A DNA stretch of 64,000 nt from Fictibacillus aquaticus (GTDB taxonomy: Bacteria > Bacillota > Bacilli > Bacillales > Fictibacillaceae): contig NZ_NOII01000001.1 of assembly GCF_002245695.1 (NCBI RefSeq), forward strand, positions 806,001 to 870,000, read 5' to 3'. Shown in pieces: positions 8,550 to 16,847 of the stretch (positions within the stretch are counted from its first letter, which is position 1; each line of letters begins with the position of its first letter). The notes under the pieces are model-generated. The model had not been told where the DNA came from and ran no database searches. It worked only from the letters and a program-made list of their open reading frames with translations. The translations under genes were made by a program, and so were the position numbers.

Positions 8550-9743
8550 ATGAAAAACACAGAAAATGTCATCACAAAAACAGAACGATTCGGTGCTCAA
8601 AACTATCATCCGCTGCCGATCGTCATCTCCAAAGCAGAAGGAGTATGGGTAACAGATCCTGAGGGCGGCCGCTATATGGACATGCTGAGTGCATATTCCG
8701 CCGTGAATCAGGGTCACCGCCATCCGAAAATCATTCAGGCGCTGAAAGACCAAGCGGATAAAGTAACACTCACATCACGTGCGTTCCACAACGACCAGCT
8801 TGGCGATTTTTATGAAAAAGTATCTGCTCTGACTAAAAAAGATATGGTCCTGCCGATGAATACAGGAGCTGAAGCAGTAGAGACGGCTGTTAAAGCTGTG
8901 CGCCGCTGGGCTTATGACGTGAAAGGCGTAGCTACAAATCAGGCAGAAATCATCTGCTGTGAAGGGAACTTCCATGGCCGTACGATGACGGCTGTATCGA
9001 TGTCGAGCGACCCTGACTATCAGCGCGGTTTCGGACCGATGCTTCCTGGAATCAAAGTCATCCCATACGGCGACCTGGATGCGTTAAAAGAAGCGATCAC
9101 ACCTAACACTGCTGCGTTCATTCTTGAACCGATTCAAGGTGAAGCGGGTATCGTGATCCCAGCTGAAGGATTCTTAAAAGACGCTTTGGCGCTATGCCGT
9201 GAAAACAATGTTCTGTTCGTAGCGGATGAAATTCAGTCTGGCCTTGGCCGCTCTGGAAAAATGTTCGCATGTGACTGGGAAGAAGTTATACCGGACATGT
9301 ACATTTTAGGTAAGGCATTAGGCGGCGGCGTAATGCCGATCTCTTGTGTCGCTGCAAACCGTGATGTGCTTGGCGTGTTTAATCCTGGTTCGCACGGCTC
9401 CACATTCGGCGGCAATCCGCTCGCATGCGCGGTTTCAGTAGCATCAGTTGACGTTCTTGTAGAGGAAAAACTTGCAGACCGCTCTCTTCAGCTCGGTGAA
9501 TATTTCCTTAACGAATTGAAGTCGATCAACAACCCGATAATCACAGAAGTCAGAGGAAGGGGTCTCTTTATTGGGGTCGAATTGAACCAGCCAGCCCGTC
9601 CTTACTGCGAAAAGCTTAAGGAAGAAGGCCTCCTGTGCAAAGAGACACATGAAAACGTCATCCGTTTTGCTCCTCCGCTTATCATCTCAGAAGAAGATCT
9701 AAACTGGGCAATCGAGCGTATCAAAAAGGTGCTATCCGCTTAA
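8550..9743 (+). CDS. rocD: Ornithine--oxo-acid aminotransferase
   Basis: Pyridoxal-phosphate enzyme converting ornithine and 2-oxoglutarate into glutamate-5-semialdehyde and glutamate, in arginine catabolism or proline interconversion; 397 aa, as in Bacillus RocD. Visible marks are [40 protein letters not shown], the Asp of [11 protein letters not shown], the PLP-binding Lys in LGKALGGG and [13 protein letters not shown]. The ATG has AGAGGTG eight bases upstream. No other roc gene is adjacent, so it appears to be a single transcription unit between the -10 at 8507 and the terminator at 9748. Confidence 0.93.
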   Translation: MKNTENVITKTERFGAQNYHPLPIVISKAEGVWVTDPEGGRYMDMLSAYSAVNQGHRHPKIIQALKDQADKVTLTSRAFHNDQLGDFYEKVSALTKKDMVLPMNTGAEAVETAVKAVRRWAYDVKGVATNQAEIICCEGNFHGRTMTAVSMSSDPDYQRGFGPMLPGIKVIPYGDLDALKEAITPNTAAFILEPIQGEAGIVIPAEGFLKDALALCRENNVLFVADEIQSGLGRSGKMFACDWEEVIPDMYILGKALGGGVMPISCVAANRDVLGVFNPGSHGSTFGGNPLACAVSVASVDVLVEEKLADRSLQLGEYFLNELKSINNPIITEVRGRGLFIGVELNQPARPYCEKLKEEGLLCKETHENVIRFAPPLIISEEDLNWAIERIKKVLSA

Positions 9744-9747
9744 TAAC

Positions 9748-9790
9748 AAAAAAACTTCTGGAAAGCAGATGCTTTCCAGAAGTTTTTTTG
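9748..9790. terminator. Bidirectional terminator after rocD
   Basis: Perfect hairpin ACTTCTGGAAAGC / GCTTTCCAGAAGT with A and T runs on both sides. It serves rocD and the convergent SDR operon. Confidence 0.9.
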
Positions 9791-9797
9791 TTTTACA

Positions 9798-10586
9798 TTA
9801 CAGGGCCTTCACTAGCCCGCCGTCGACGAGAACAGCCTGTCCAGTGACATATGTGTTGGCTGGAGAACCAAGGTACAGGATCGTCCTGGCGAATTCTTCT
9901 GGCGTACCATAGCGTCCAAGCGGAATCATGGATTGAAACTCCTGTTCTATATCATGACCCGACACACCTTTTTTATCTGCCAAAAAGCTGTCAAGCTCCT
10001 TGATCCGGTCTGTTCCAATACGGCCAGGGCCCACGGTGTTGATCAAAATGCCTTCGCAGCCAAGCTCCTGCGACAGGCTCTTAGCAAGTCCTACAATCGC
10101 TGTCCTGTAAGTGTTTGATAAAATGAGTCCGTCGATCGGCTGTTTAAATGAAGAAGACGCGATGTTCACGATACGCCCCGAACCTGATTTTCTCATATAC
10201 GGCAGCACTTCTCTAACCGTTCTGACAAGGCTTAGGAGTGTCAGCTCAAAGCCGTACACCCAGTCCTCGTCTGAAAATGCGTCAAAATTCCCAGCAGGCG
10301 GCCCGCCAGCATTATTTACGAGCACATCAACTGTGCCATATGCAGCTGCCGTTTGTGCCACGGCGTTTGCAATATCTTCTTTCTTCGTGATATCGCACAC
10401 TGAATAGCGCACTTCATTTCCTGTCTTCTCGATAATCTCAGCTGCTGTTTTCTTCAGCGTGTCTTCTTCTCTGCCCGTCAGCATGACACGCGCACCTTCT
10501 GCTGAATACATTTCGGCGCATGCTCTGCCCAGTCCTTTGCTCGATGCGATCACAAGTACAGATTTGCCTTTTAATCCAAGATCCAC
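9798..10586 (-). CDS. SDR-family oxidoreductase with degenerate active site
   Basis: 262 aa with a Rossmann fold of the short-chain dehydrogenase family. The cofactor loop reads ASSKGLG in place of TGxxxGxG, NNAGGPPAG is present, and a Ser occurs in IVNIASSS. The usual YxxxK pair is not intact: the Tyr of SNTYRTAIVG is followed by Ile where Lys should stand. This matches an SDR subgroup known to lack the standard tetrad, so the reaction is uncertain. The start is a GTG with AGAAAGG about twelve bases upstream. It lies 21 bases past the aldehyde dehydrogenase and is probably the last gene of that operon. Confidence 0.8.
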   Translation of the reverse strand: MDLGLKGKSVLVIASSKGLGRACAEMYSAEGARVMLTGREEDTLKKTAAEIIEKTGNEVRYSVCDITKKEDIANAVAQTAAAYGTVDVLVNNAGGPPAGNFDAFSDEDWVYGFELTLLSLVRTVREVLPYMRKSGSGRIVNIASSSFKQPIDGLILSNTYRTAIVGLAKSLSQELGCEGILINTVGPGRIGTDRIKELDSFLADKKGVSGHDIEQEFQSMIPLGRYGTPEEFARTILYLGSPANTYVTGQAVLVDGGLVKAL

Positions 10587-10607
10587 TTCACTACACAGCC
10601 TTTCTGT

Positions 10608-12032
10608 TTAAAGTACAACACTCACATATTTTGTTTCAAGGTATGCTTCCATACCTTCAATACCGCCTTCGCGTCCTATACCGCTTTCCTTCATTCCGCC
10701 GAACGGTGCCTGAGCAGCTGAAGGGACACCATCGTTCCAGCCGATAATGCCGTATTGCAGACCTTCCACTACCCGCGTTCCTCTCGACATGCTTTCGGTG
10801 TACACGTATGCCGCAAGCCCGAACTCGCTTTCGTTCGCGAGCCTAATTCCCTCTTCATCACTTGCAATCTTCTGAACCGGTACGACCGGACCGAACGTTT
10901 CCTCTTTCATGATGAGCATCTTATGGTTAACGTTTTTCAATACCGTCGGCTCGTAAAAATGCCCGCCGTTTTCTTCCGTCCCTTTTCCTCCCGTTACACA
11001 CACGGCTCCTTTTGATACTGCATCATCAACGTGCTCGCTTATCTTTTCATAGCCTTCTTTGTTGATGATCGGTCCAATATCGGTTCCTTCTTCAAGACCG
11101 TTGCCGACCTTCAGCTTTTTCACCTCTGCAGTCAGCAGGTCGAGAAATTCGTCATAAATCTTTTCATGAACATACACGCGGTTGATGCAGATGCATGTCT
11201 GTCCTGCGTTGCGGAACTTCGAAGCCGCAACGCCAGCTACAGCTTTTTTCAAATCCGCATCATCCAGCACGACAGCAGGGGCATGCCCCCCCAGTTCCAT
11301 CGAAACGTTCTTGACGGTAGCTGCACTCTGTTCTATTAATTTTTTTCCGATCTCAGTAGAACCTGTAAAGGTAAGCTTGCTCACTTTCCGGCTTGCCATC
11401 AGTTCTCTTCCAATGACAGAAGAAGATCCTGTTACAAGATTAATAACTCCCTTCGGAAAACCGGCTTTCTCGCTCAGTTCAACGAGTTTAATAGCCGAGA
11501 GCGGTGTTTCTTTTGGAGGCTTGACGATAAAGGTACAGCCGGCAGCTAAAGCAGGACCAAGCTTGCGTGTGATCATAGCAGCAGGAAAATTCCATGGGGT
11601 GATCGCGGCAACGACACCGATCGGCTGCTTGAGTACTTGCATTCTTTTATTTTCCGCATATGATGGGATCGTGCGTCCGTAAATACGCTTCCCTTCCTCT
11701 GCGTACCATTTTAAAAATGAGGCGGCATACATGACTTCTCCGACTGACTCTTTTAGCGGCTTGCCCATTTCCTTTGTCATGATTTCGGCTAGTTCTTCTT
11801 TCTCATCCATCATCAGATCGTGAAGCTTCATTAAGTAATCGGCACGCTCGTATGCAGATAATCTTGACCAGGCAGGAAAAGCGGAATGAGCTGCATCAAT
11901 CGCTTCAATCGTCTCTTCTTTTCCTCCTGATGCAACAGTTCCGACTACTTCACCGTCAGCAGGGTTATATACTTCAATGCGATCTAATCCTTGGCCTTTC
12001 CATTCGCCGTTAATGTACAAATATTTTTCCAC
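10608..12032 (-). CDS. NAD(P)-dependent aldehyde dehydrogenase (succinate-semialdehyde type)
   Basis: Oxidises an aldehyde to its acid. The 474-aa length, the catalytic Cys in NAGQTCIC, the general-base Glu in MELGGHAP, the ITPWNFPAAM segment and FTGSTEIGKKL place it in the GabD-like branch. An ATG at 12050 is in frame, but the GTG at 12032 has a strong AAGGAGG eight bases upstream and is preferred; the longer start would put that site inside the gene. It is flanked by the YisK-type FAH gene (27 bases upstream) and the SDR. The substrate cannot be fixed; a small dicarboxylic semialdehyde fits the family. Confidence 0.88.
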   Translation of the reverse strand: MEKYLYINGEWKGQGLDRIEVYNPADGEVVGTVASGGKEETIEAIDAAHSAFPAWSRLSAYERADYLMKLHDLMMDEKEELAEIMTKEMGKPLKESVGEVMYAASFLKWYAEEGKRIYGRTIPSYAENKRMQVLKQPIGVVAAITPWNFPAAMITRKLGPALAAGCTFIVKPPKETPLSAIKLVELSEKAGFPKGVINLVTGSSSVIGRELMASRKVSKLTFTGSTEIGKKLIEQSAATVKNVSMELGGHAPAVVLDDADLKKAVAGVAASKFRNAGQTCICINRVYVHEKIYDEFLDLLTAEVKKLKVGNGLEEGTDIGPIINKEGYEKISEHVDDAVSKGAVCVTGGKGTEENGGHFYEPTVLKNVNHKMLIMKEETFGPVVPVQKIASDEEGIRLANESEFGLAAYVYTESMSRGTRVVEGLQYGIIGWNDGVPSAAQAPFGGMKESGIGREGGIEGMEAYLETKYVSVVL

Positions 12033-12059
12033 GAAAAGAACCTCCTTCATTATCGCTCA

Positions 12060-12956
12060 CTATTTTATTTCATTGCGCAGTGTTCCAATTCCTTCCACTG
12101 TAATTTCAACGATATCTCCTTCTTTTAAGAACACCGGCGGCTTCATCCCTTTTCCGACTCCCGCGGGTGTCCCAGTTGCGATAATATCGCCTGCTTCCAA
12201 GGTCATGCCTTTAGAAAGCTCTGAAACTGTTTTTTCTATTGAAAAGATAAAATCGCTAGTATTTCCTTTCTGGCGAATCTCTCCGTTCACCTTCGTTTCA
12301 ATCGACAGCTTTCCGTGATCGGTTATCCCTTGTTTTAGTGTGATGCATGGCCCCATCGGACATGTCCCGTCTAAGCTCTTTCCGATCAAAAACTGTTTAT
12401 GCTTTTGCTGCAGATCTCTTGCCGTTACGTCGTTAATAATCGTGTAGCCAAAAATATAATCCTGTACATCACCCTCGGCGATTGCTTTACCTGTTTTGCC
12501 AATTATGACCGCAAGCTCACCCTCATAATCAAGCTGTGACGTCACGTCACTGTGATGCGGGATGCTCTCAAGATGCCCGATAACAGACGTAGGCGCTTTT
12601 GAAAACACCATAATGTCCTCTGGAATATCATCCGCGCTTCCCATCTCGATAGCATGATCTCGGTAGTTCTTGCCGACACAGAAAACATTTTTCAGAGGGC
12701 GTTCAATCGGCGCGCTCCATCTAAAACGCGGGTCATCTGCTGATAGGAATAAGCCGCTGCTGTTTTCATCCTCAAATTCTTCCATCAGCTCCTGAATGTC
12801 CGCCTGAAAAGCTGAACCAAGCTGAATGCCTTCAAGCATTGTTGCAGGAAACGTTTTTCCTGAAAGTTCAGCGGCAGCTGTTAAATTAAAGATGCTGCCG
12901 TCAACATATTGTCCAATGATTCTGCTTCCGTCATAATATCCGCTGATTAGTTTCAT
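12060..12956 (-). CDS. yisK: Fumarylacetoacetate hydrolase family protein, YisK-like
   Basis: 298 aa. The C-terminal FAH fold carries KNYRDHAIEMGS, VTSQLDYEGELAVIIGK (metal-binding E-x-E), NDVTARDLQ and the ending GDIIATGTPAGVGKG. From memory of the family, these blocks and the variable N-terminal domain follow B. subtilis YisK (301 aa), reported as an oxaloacetate decarboxylase that also associates with the Mbl cell-shape protein. The ATG has a clear AGGAGG. It is the first gene of a minus-strand operon with the aldehyde dehydrogenase and SDR. Other FAH members open hydroxymuconate-type products, so a part in aromatic breakdown is a less likely alternative. Confidence 0.75.
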   Translation of the reverse strand: MKLISGYYDGSRIIGQYVDGSIFNLTAAAELSGKTFPATMLEGIQLGSAFQADIQELMEEFEDENSSGLFLSADDPRFRWSAPIERPLKNVFCVGKNYRDHAIEMGSADDIPEDIMVFSKAPTSVIGHLESIPHHSDVTSQLDYEGELAVIIGKTGKAIAEGDVQDYIFGYTIINDVTARDLQQKHKQFLIGKSLDGTCPMGPCITLKQGITDHGKLSIETKVNGEIRQKGNTSDFIFSIEKTVSELSKGMTLEAGDIIATGTPAGVGKGMKPPVFLKEGDIVEITVEGIGTLRNEIK

Positions 12957-13115
12957 CTTTCCTCCTGAAATCGGTTACATATATTTTATTTCATCATACA
13001 TCCAGCATTATAAAAGTTAAAGAAATGTGACTGCCCTTTTAGCTGCTGCCTTAAATATGGTAAAATAGCATGTCTTATACTTTGCGCGAATAGCGCCGAC
13101 AAGAGGGAATGTTTA

Positions 13116-14864
13116 ATGAAAACGATTGTGACTACTCTAAATGCTAAATTTATTCATACATCACTAGCCCTGAGATGCTTAAAGGCATACAGTGAACCTG
13201 AATTTCCGGTGGAGATCACCGAATATACGATCAAAGATCCGTCCATTAACATCGTCACTGATCTTTACAGCAAAAATCCGGATGTGATCGGTTTCAGCTG
13301 CTATATATGGAATATAGAAGAAACAATCAATGTGATCGAGATGCTCAAAAAAATAAAGCCTGAACTGACAATTGTACTTGGTGGCCCAGAAGTTTCTTAC
13401 GATGTTGCTTACTGGCTTGACCGCGTACAGGATGCAGATTATATCGTTGTTAACGAAGGAGAAGAAACATTCAAGCACTTGCTGCAGACGCTGAGAGACA
13501 AAACTGAACTAAAAAAGGTATCCGGTCTCGCGTGGAGAAATGACGGAAAAGCAGTAATCAATGCACCGCGCGAAAAGCTTGATCTGAAAAATGTTCCGTC
13601 GCCTTTCCGCTTTGAAGAAGATATCGCTGCGCTTTCGAAACGAGTCACATACTTCGAAACGAGCCGCGGCTGTCCGTATTCATGTGCCTTCTGTTTGTCA
13701 TCCATTGAGGTCGGGGTACGGTACTTTGATGTGAATCAAGTAAAGGATGACCTTATCTTTCTCATGGATAACGGCGCTAAGACAATCAAGTTCGTTGACC
13801 GGACATTCAATATCCGCAGAGATTACGCACTTGACATGTTCTCGTTCCTGATTGAAAATCATCGCCCAGGTGTTGTGTTCCAGTTTGAGATAACGGCTGA
13901 CATCATGCGTCCTGAAGTTATTGACTATATTAATGAACATGCGCCAAAAGGACTGTTTCGTTTTGAAATCGGCGTTCAGTCTACGAATGATGCGGTCAAC
14001 CTTCTCGTTCAAAGAAGGCAGAACTTTGAAAAGCTGACACGTACGGTCACATCTGTACGTGACGGAGGCAAGATCGCACAGCACCTTGATTTGATCGCTG
14101 GTCTTCCAGAAGAAGATTACAACTCGTTCCGCAAGACGTTTAACGACGTGTTTGAGTTTGGCGTGGAGGAAGTTCAGCTTGGATTTCTTAAAATGCTCCG
14201 GGGGACAGGCTTAAGACTGACTGCCGAGCAGCATGATTATATTTATATGGATCATTCGCCTTACGAGATTCTCGGCAACAACGTGCTCAGCTTCGATGAC
14301 ATCATCCGCATTAAACAGGTGGAGGACGTGCTTGAAAAGTACTGGAACAGCCACCGAATGGATCTGACAGTAAAGTATTTGATCACGAGTGCCTTCAATG
14401 GCTCTGCTTTCGATTTCTTCCAGGAATTTGGAGCATACTGGGAGGCACGAGGCTGGTCGAGAATCGGGCATCAGCTTGAGGATTTGTTTACAAGGCTTTA
14501 CAGCTTCCTGGAAGAACACCATCCTGCTCATCTTTCTGCTGCCGAATCTCTGATGAAGTATGATTACTTGCTTCGTCAAAACTTTAAGCCGAGAAAAGCA
14601 TGGTGGCCGAAGTCTCTTTCTAAGGAAGAAGTAAGTGCTGTTTTCAATCATGTACTAATTCAGCAGGACAGCATCCAAGCTTTTACAGAAAAAGAATTGT
14701 ATAAACACGGTTTCACTGCCAGCGTGGATTTAGATATCGAAAAGTTTGAAAAAGGAAATGCAATTGAAACATCACCATTTTATTTATTCGCTTTCTACGA
14801 CCATAAAACGAAGACTCCGCATATCCGTTTTATTCCAAGAGAAGCTGTTCTCTCACAGAAATAA
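13116..14864 (+). CDS. B12-binding domain radical SAM protein (DUF4080 type)
   Basis: 582 aa. Residues 1-125 form a cobalamin-binding-like Rossmann domain (VIGFSCYIWN, IVLGGPEVS), followed by a radical SAM domain with the iron-sulfur motif CPYSCAFC near residue 190 and the TIM-barrel marks DRTFN, FEIGVQS and DLIAGLP. The C-terminal 200 residues match the domain often annotated DUF4080. The B12-domain Asp-x-His-x-x-Gly motif is not seen, so a free or base-off cofactor, or no cofactor, is possible. The substrate is unknown. The ATG has AGAGGGA upstream. It stands alone, divergent from the yisK operon, with a terminator at 14869. Confidence 0.85.
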   Translation: MKTIVTTLNAKFIHTSLALRCLKAYSEPEFPVEITEYTIKDPSINIVTDLYSKNPDVIGFSCYIWNIEETINVIEMLKKIKPELTIVLGGPEVSYDVAYWLDRVQDADYIVVNEGEETFKHLLQTLRDKTELKKVSGLAWRNDGKAVINAPREKLDLKNVPSPFRFEEDIAALSKRVTYFETSRGCPYSCAFCLSSIEVGVRYFDVNQVKDDLIFLMDNGAKTIKFVDRTFNIRRDYALDMFSFLIENHRPGVVFQFEITADIMRPEVIDYINEHAPKGLFRFEIGVQSTNDAVNLLVQRRQNFEKLTRTVTSVRDGGKIAQHLDLIAGLPEEDYNSFRKTFNDVFEFGVEEVQLGFLKMLRGTGLRLTAEQHDYIYMDHSPYEILGNNVLSFDDIIRIKQVEDVLEKYWNSHRMDLTVKYLITSAFNGSAFDFFQEFGAYWEARGWSRIGHQLEDLFTRLYSFLEEHHPAHLSAAESLMKYDYLLRQNFKPRKAWWPKSLSKEEVSAVFNHVLIQQDSIQAFTEKELYKHGFTASVDLDIEKFEKGNAIETSPFYLFAFYDHKTKTPHIRFIPREAVLSQK

Positions 14865-14865
14865 A

Positions 14866-14898
14866 AAACAGGATGCCCGCCGGCATCCTGCTTTTTAT
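14866..14898. terminator. Terminator after the radical SAM gene
   Basis: CAGGATGCC / GGCATCCTG followed by CTTTTTATTT. The A-run on the left lets it work for the convergent gene too; its T-run overlaps the stop of that gene. Confidence 0.85.
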
Positions 14899-16016
14899 TT
14901 CTTCTTCTCTTCCTTTAATACAGCTGGTTTCACATTAGTCAGGTTAATCGCACGCTGGTGATGGTAATAGGCTTCAGAAGGCTTATGCACAGCCCACTCG
15001 CCATTCACAGCACCGCTCACGATTTCAACCTTGTCAGAACGCTTTTCACCTAGCTTCACGTTTCGCTTTTGTAAGAATCCGTCACTCCAAACGTAAACGT
15101 AGTCTTTCTTATCGATTTTAATAAGTGCAGAGGAAGGTACGAATTTTGTTTTTTCTTTCAATGTTTCGTAGACCATTACTGAAACAGGCTGTCCCTCGAA
15201 CAAATCAGTTTTATCTGTTTGCAAAAAAACATCTACATTACGCGCCCCTGAACTTTCAGGCTGCTTGCGCAATACCGTTCCAGACGCTTTTTCTCTCTTG
15301 GAAATAAGCAGCTCTGCTTCTTCCCCTTCAGCAAATAGCGCTGCATCCTCAGGCGGAAGGCTCAATTTGATGAGAAGACTGCCGCTGCTGTTGATGGTTA
15401 TGATCGGTCTTGACGGATCAGAATGCTGGTCAACGCTTTGTATTGTGCCGGCAAGAGGACTTTCGAGCTTAAGATCATCTATTTCATCTTTAAGATCGGT
15501 GATTCTTCCGTTTAATGCTGTTTCTCGTGAAGAAGCCAGACTTTCCTGCAGTTCTGCTTCAGAAATTTGCCCTGAAATTTCTTCAATGAGTGCTTTATCT
15601 TTTTCATCATCAAGTCCTGTAAGCTTTCCTTGAAGCTTTGTTTTCAGAGAAGAATAATAGTCTGCTTTAACTCCTTCTTCATCCAGCTCATCTTCAGCCT
15701 CTTTTAACTGAGCATCAAGAACTGGATCAGAATAAGCAACGAGCTCCTGTCCCTCTGTGACAGTGTCACCTGGCTGAACAAGCCACTCTGAAGCATCTTT
15801 CCCCGCTTTCGGATAGAGGAGAAACACTTTTTCTGAAACAGCGGTCCCTTTATACGTATGTTTTTTCTTTAATGCGGCTTCCTCAACTTTTACTGTGTGA
15901 ACCCTGATTTCTTGGATTGGCGATGTTTCACTTCTGGCAAAAATATATGTATTGGCACTCAGCAGAACGGCACAGCATACACCTGCTGCTGTCCAAATGA
16001 CATGACGTTTTTTCAT
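14895..16016 (-). CDS. Efflux membrane-fusion protein, YknX/HlyD-like
   Basis: 373 aa. An N-terminal membrane anchor (about residues 7-27) is followed by a lipoyl/barrel-sandwich domain (YPKAGKDASEWLVQPGDTVTEGQELVAYSDP), a charged coiled coil (about 105-185, rich in Glu, Lys and Asp), the second lipoyl half (LESPLAGTIQSVDQ) and a beta-barrel ending FVPSSALIKIDKKDYVYVW. Such adaptors link a MacB-like ABC exporter to the outside; B. subtilis YknX works with YknW, YknY and YknZ. Here the partner gene upstream is YknW-like but no ATPase or permease follows, because a terminator closes the unit. Its exporter must be encoded elsewhere or be lost. Confidence 0.75.
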   Translation of the reverse strand: MKKRHVIWTAAGVCCAVLLSANTYIFARSETSPIQEIRVHTVKVEEAALKKKHTYKGTAVSEKVFLLYPKAGKDASEWLVQPGDTVTEGQELVAYSDPVLDAQLKEAEDELDEEGVKADYYSSLKTKLQGKLTGLDDEKDKALIEEISGQISEAELQESLASSRETALNGRITDLKDEIDDLKLESPLAGTIQSVDQHSDPSRPIITINSSGSLLIKLSLPPEDAALFAEGEEAELLISKREKASGTVLRKQPESSGARNVDVFLQTDKTDLFEGQPVSVMVYETLKEKTKFVPSSALIKIDKKDYVYVWSDGFLQKRNVKLGEKRSDKVEIVSGAVNGEWAVHKPSEAYYHHQRAINLTNVKPAVLKEEKKK

Positions 16017-16025
16017 CTGTTCCTC

Positions 16026-16694
16026 CTAAAATAACTGTCCAGCCTTAACAGCTTCAAGCAAAGAAACCATCAATGCCCATAACACAAAAAGCAGTGCTGT
16101 GACAGACAGGATGTATTGCTTTTTCTTAAAACTGTACTGCTTTAGCGCAGAATAAACGGCAGCAAAGCCCCAGAGATATAGAACATTAATAAAGTCGAAC
16201 AGTCTTGCAAAAAAACCGTCCTTAAACAGCGCTGTTCCGATAAAGCCTAATCCTGCAGGAGATGCAGCATTTCCCTCACCGGCAGCCAGCTGAAACGGCA
16301 GCTCGATCAGCTCGTTAAGCAGAACAATCGTATACAAAATAGAAAAAATAAAAAAAAGACCTTTCATCCCGATGTCTTTAAAAAACGGATAAAACGCAAA
16401 ACTGACACCAGCTATGATCAGTACAGGCAGCATGATTCCCCAAATTCCGCCCGCTATGCTTAACAAATAAGTAACAACTTCCTGGTCTGTTCCTGATAGA
16501 CGTGCATTTTTAACGAATGGAAGGTTTTTCTGGCTGTCGAATGATGCATAATATACGAGTGCGTTTATCAGCCCGCTCACACAAAGAAGCACGAGCATCC
16601 TCCACCAATAGCCGTTCTTTTCTTCAGACTCTCTGTAACGGCCAAAATACTTTCCGGGACGCAAAACTGCAGGAAAGAAGCGAATCTGCTCCAT
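16026..16694 (-). CDS. Yip1-domain membrane protein, YknW-like
   Basis: About 222 aa from the ATG at 16694, which has GAGGGGGA upstream; an earlier in-frame start at 16709 would overlap that site. It has five predicted membrane helices and the Yip1 layout, with a cytoplasmic start (FFPAVLRPGKYFGRYRE) and a polar loop after the first helix. B. subtilis YknW belongs to this family and assists the YknXYZ exporter, which gives resistance to the SdpC toxin. The gene lies 9 bases before the YknX-like adaptor. The similarity is by fold and gene order; I could not compare sequences. Confidence 0.65.
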   Translation of the reverse strand: MEQIRFFPAVLRPGKYFGRYRESEEKNGYWWRMLVLLCVSGLINALVYYASFDSQKNLPFVKNARLSGTDQEVVTYLLSIAGGIWGIMLPVLIIAGVSFAFYPFFKDIGMKGLFFIFSILYTIVLLNELIELPFQLAAGEGNAASPAGLGFIGTALFKDGFFARLFDFINVLYLWGFAAVYSALKQYSFKKKQYILSVTALLFVLWALMVSLLEAVKAGQLF

Positions 16695-16847
16695 TAGTAT
16701 CCCCCTCAACTTTTATCCTCTTAATACTATCACATCTCACTTAAAAAAATGACAAAAATTGTCGCATCACCACAAAAATTACAATAATGCCTCCTGAGAA
16801 TATTTAACTGTCCAATGGAAGAAAATACTCCCAAAGAGGTGAGATTC

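Noticed and set aside
13712-13722. GGGGTACGGTAC-like string in the radical SAM gene
   Set aside because: Part of a conserved coding sequence, with no inverted partner nearby, so it is not a third copy of the hairpin.
16745-16847. Sigma-G promoter of the gerA-type operon
   Set aside because: Only partial matches to the -35 and -10 patterns were found; not strong enough to list.
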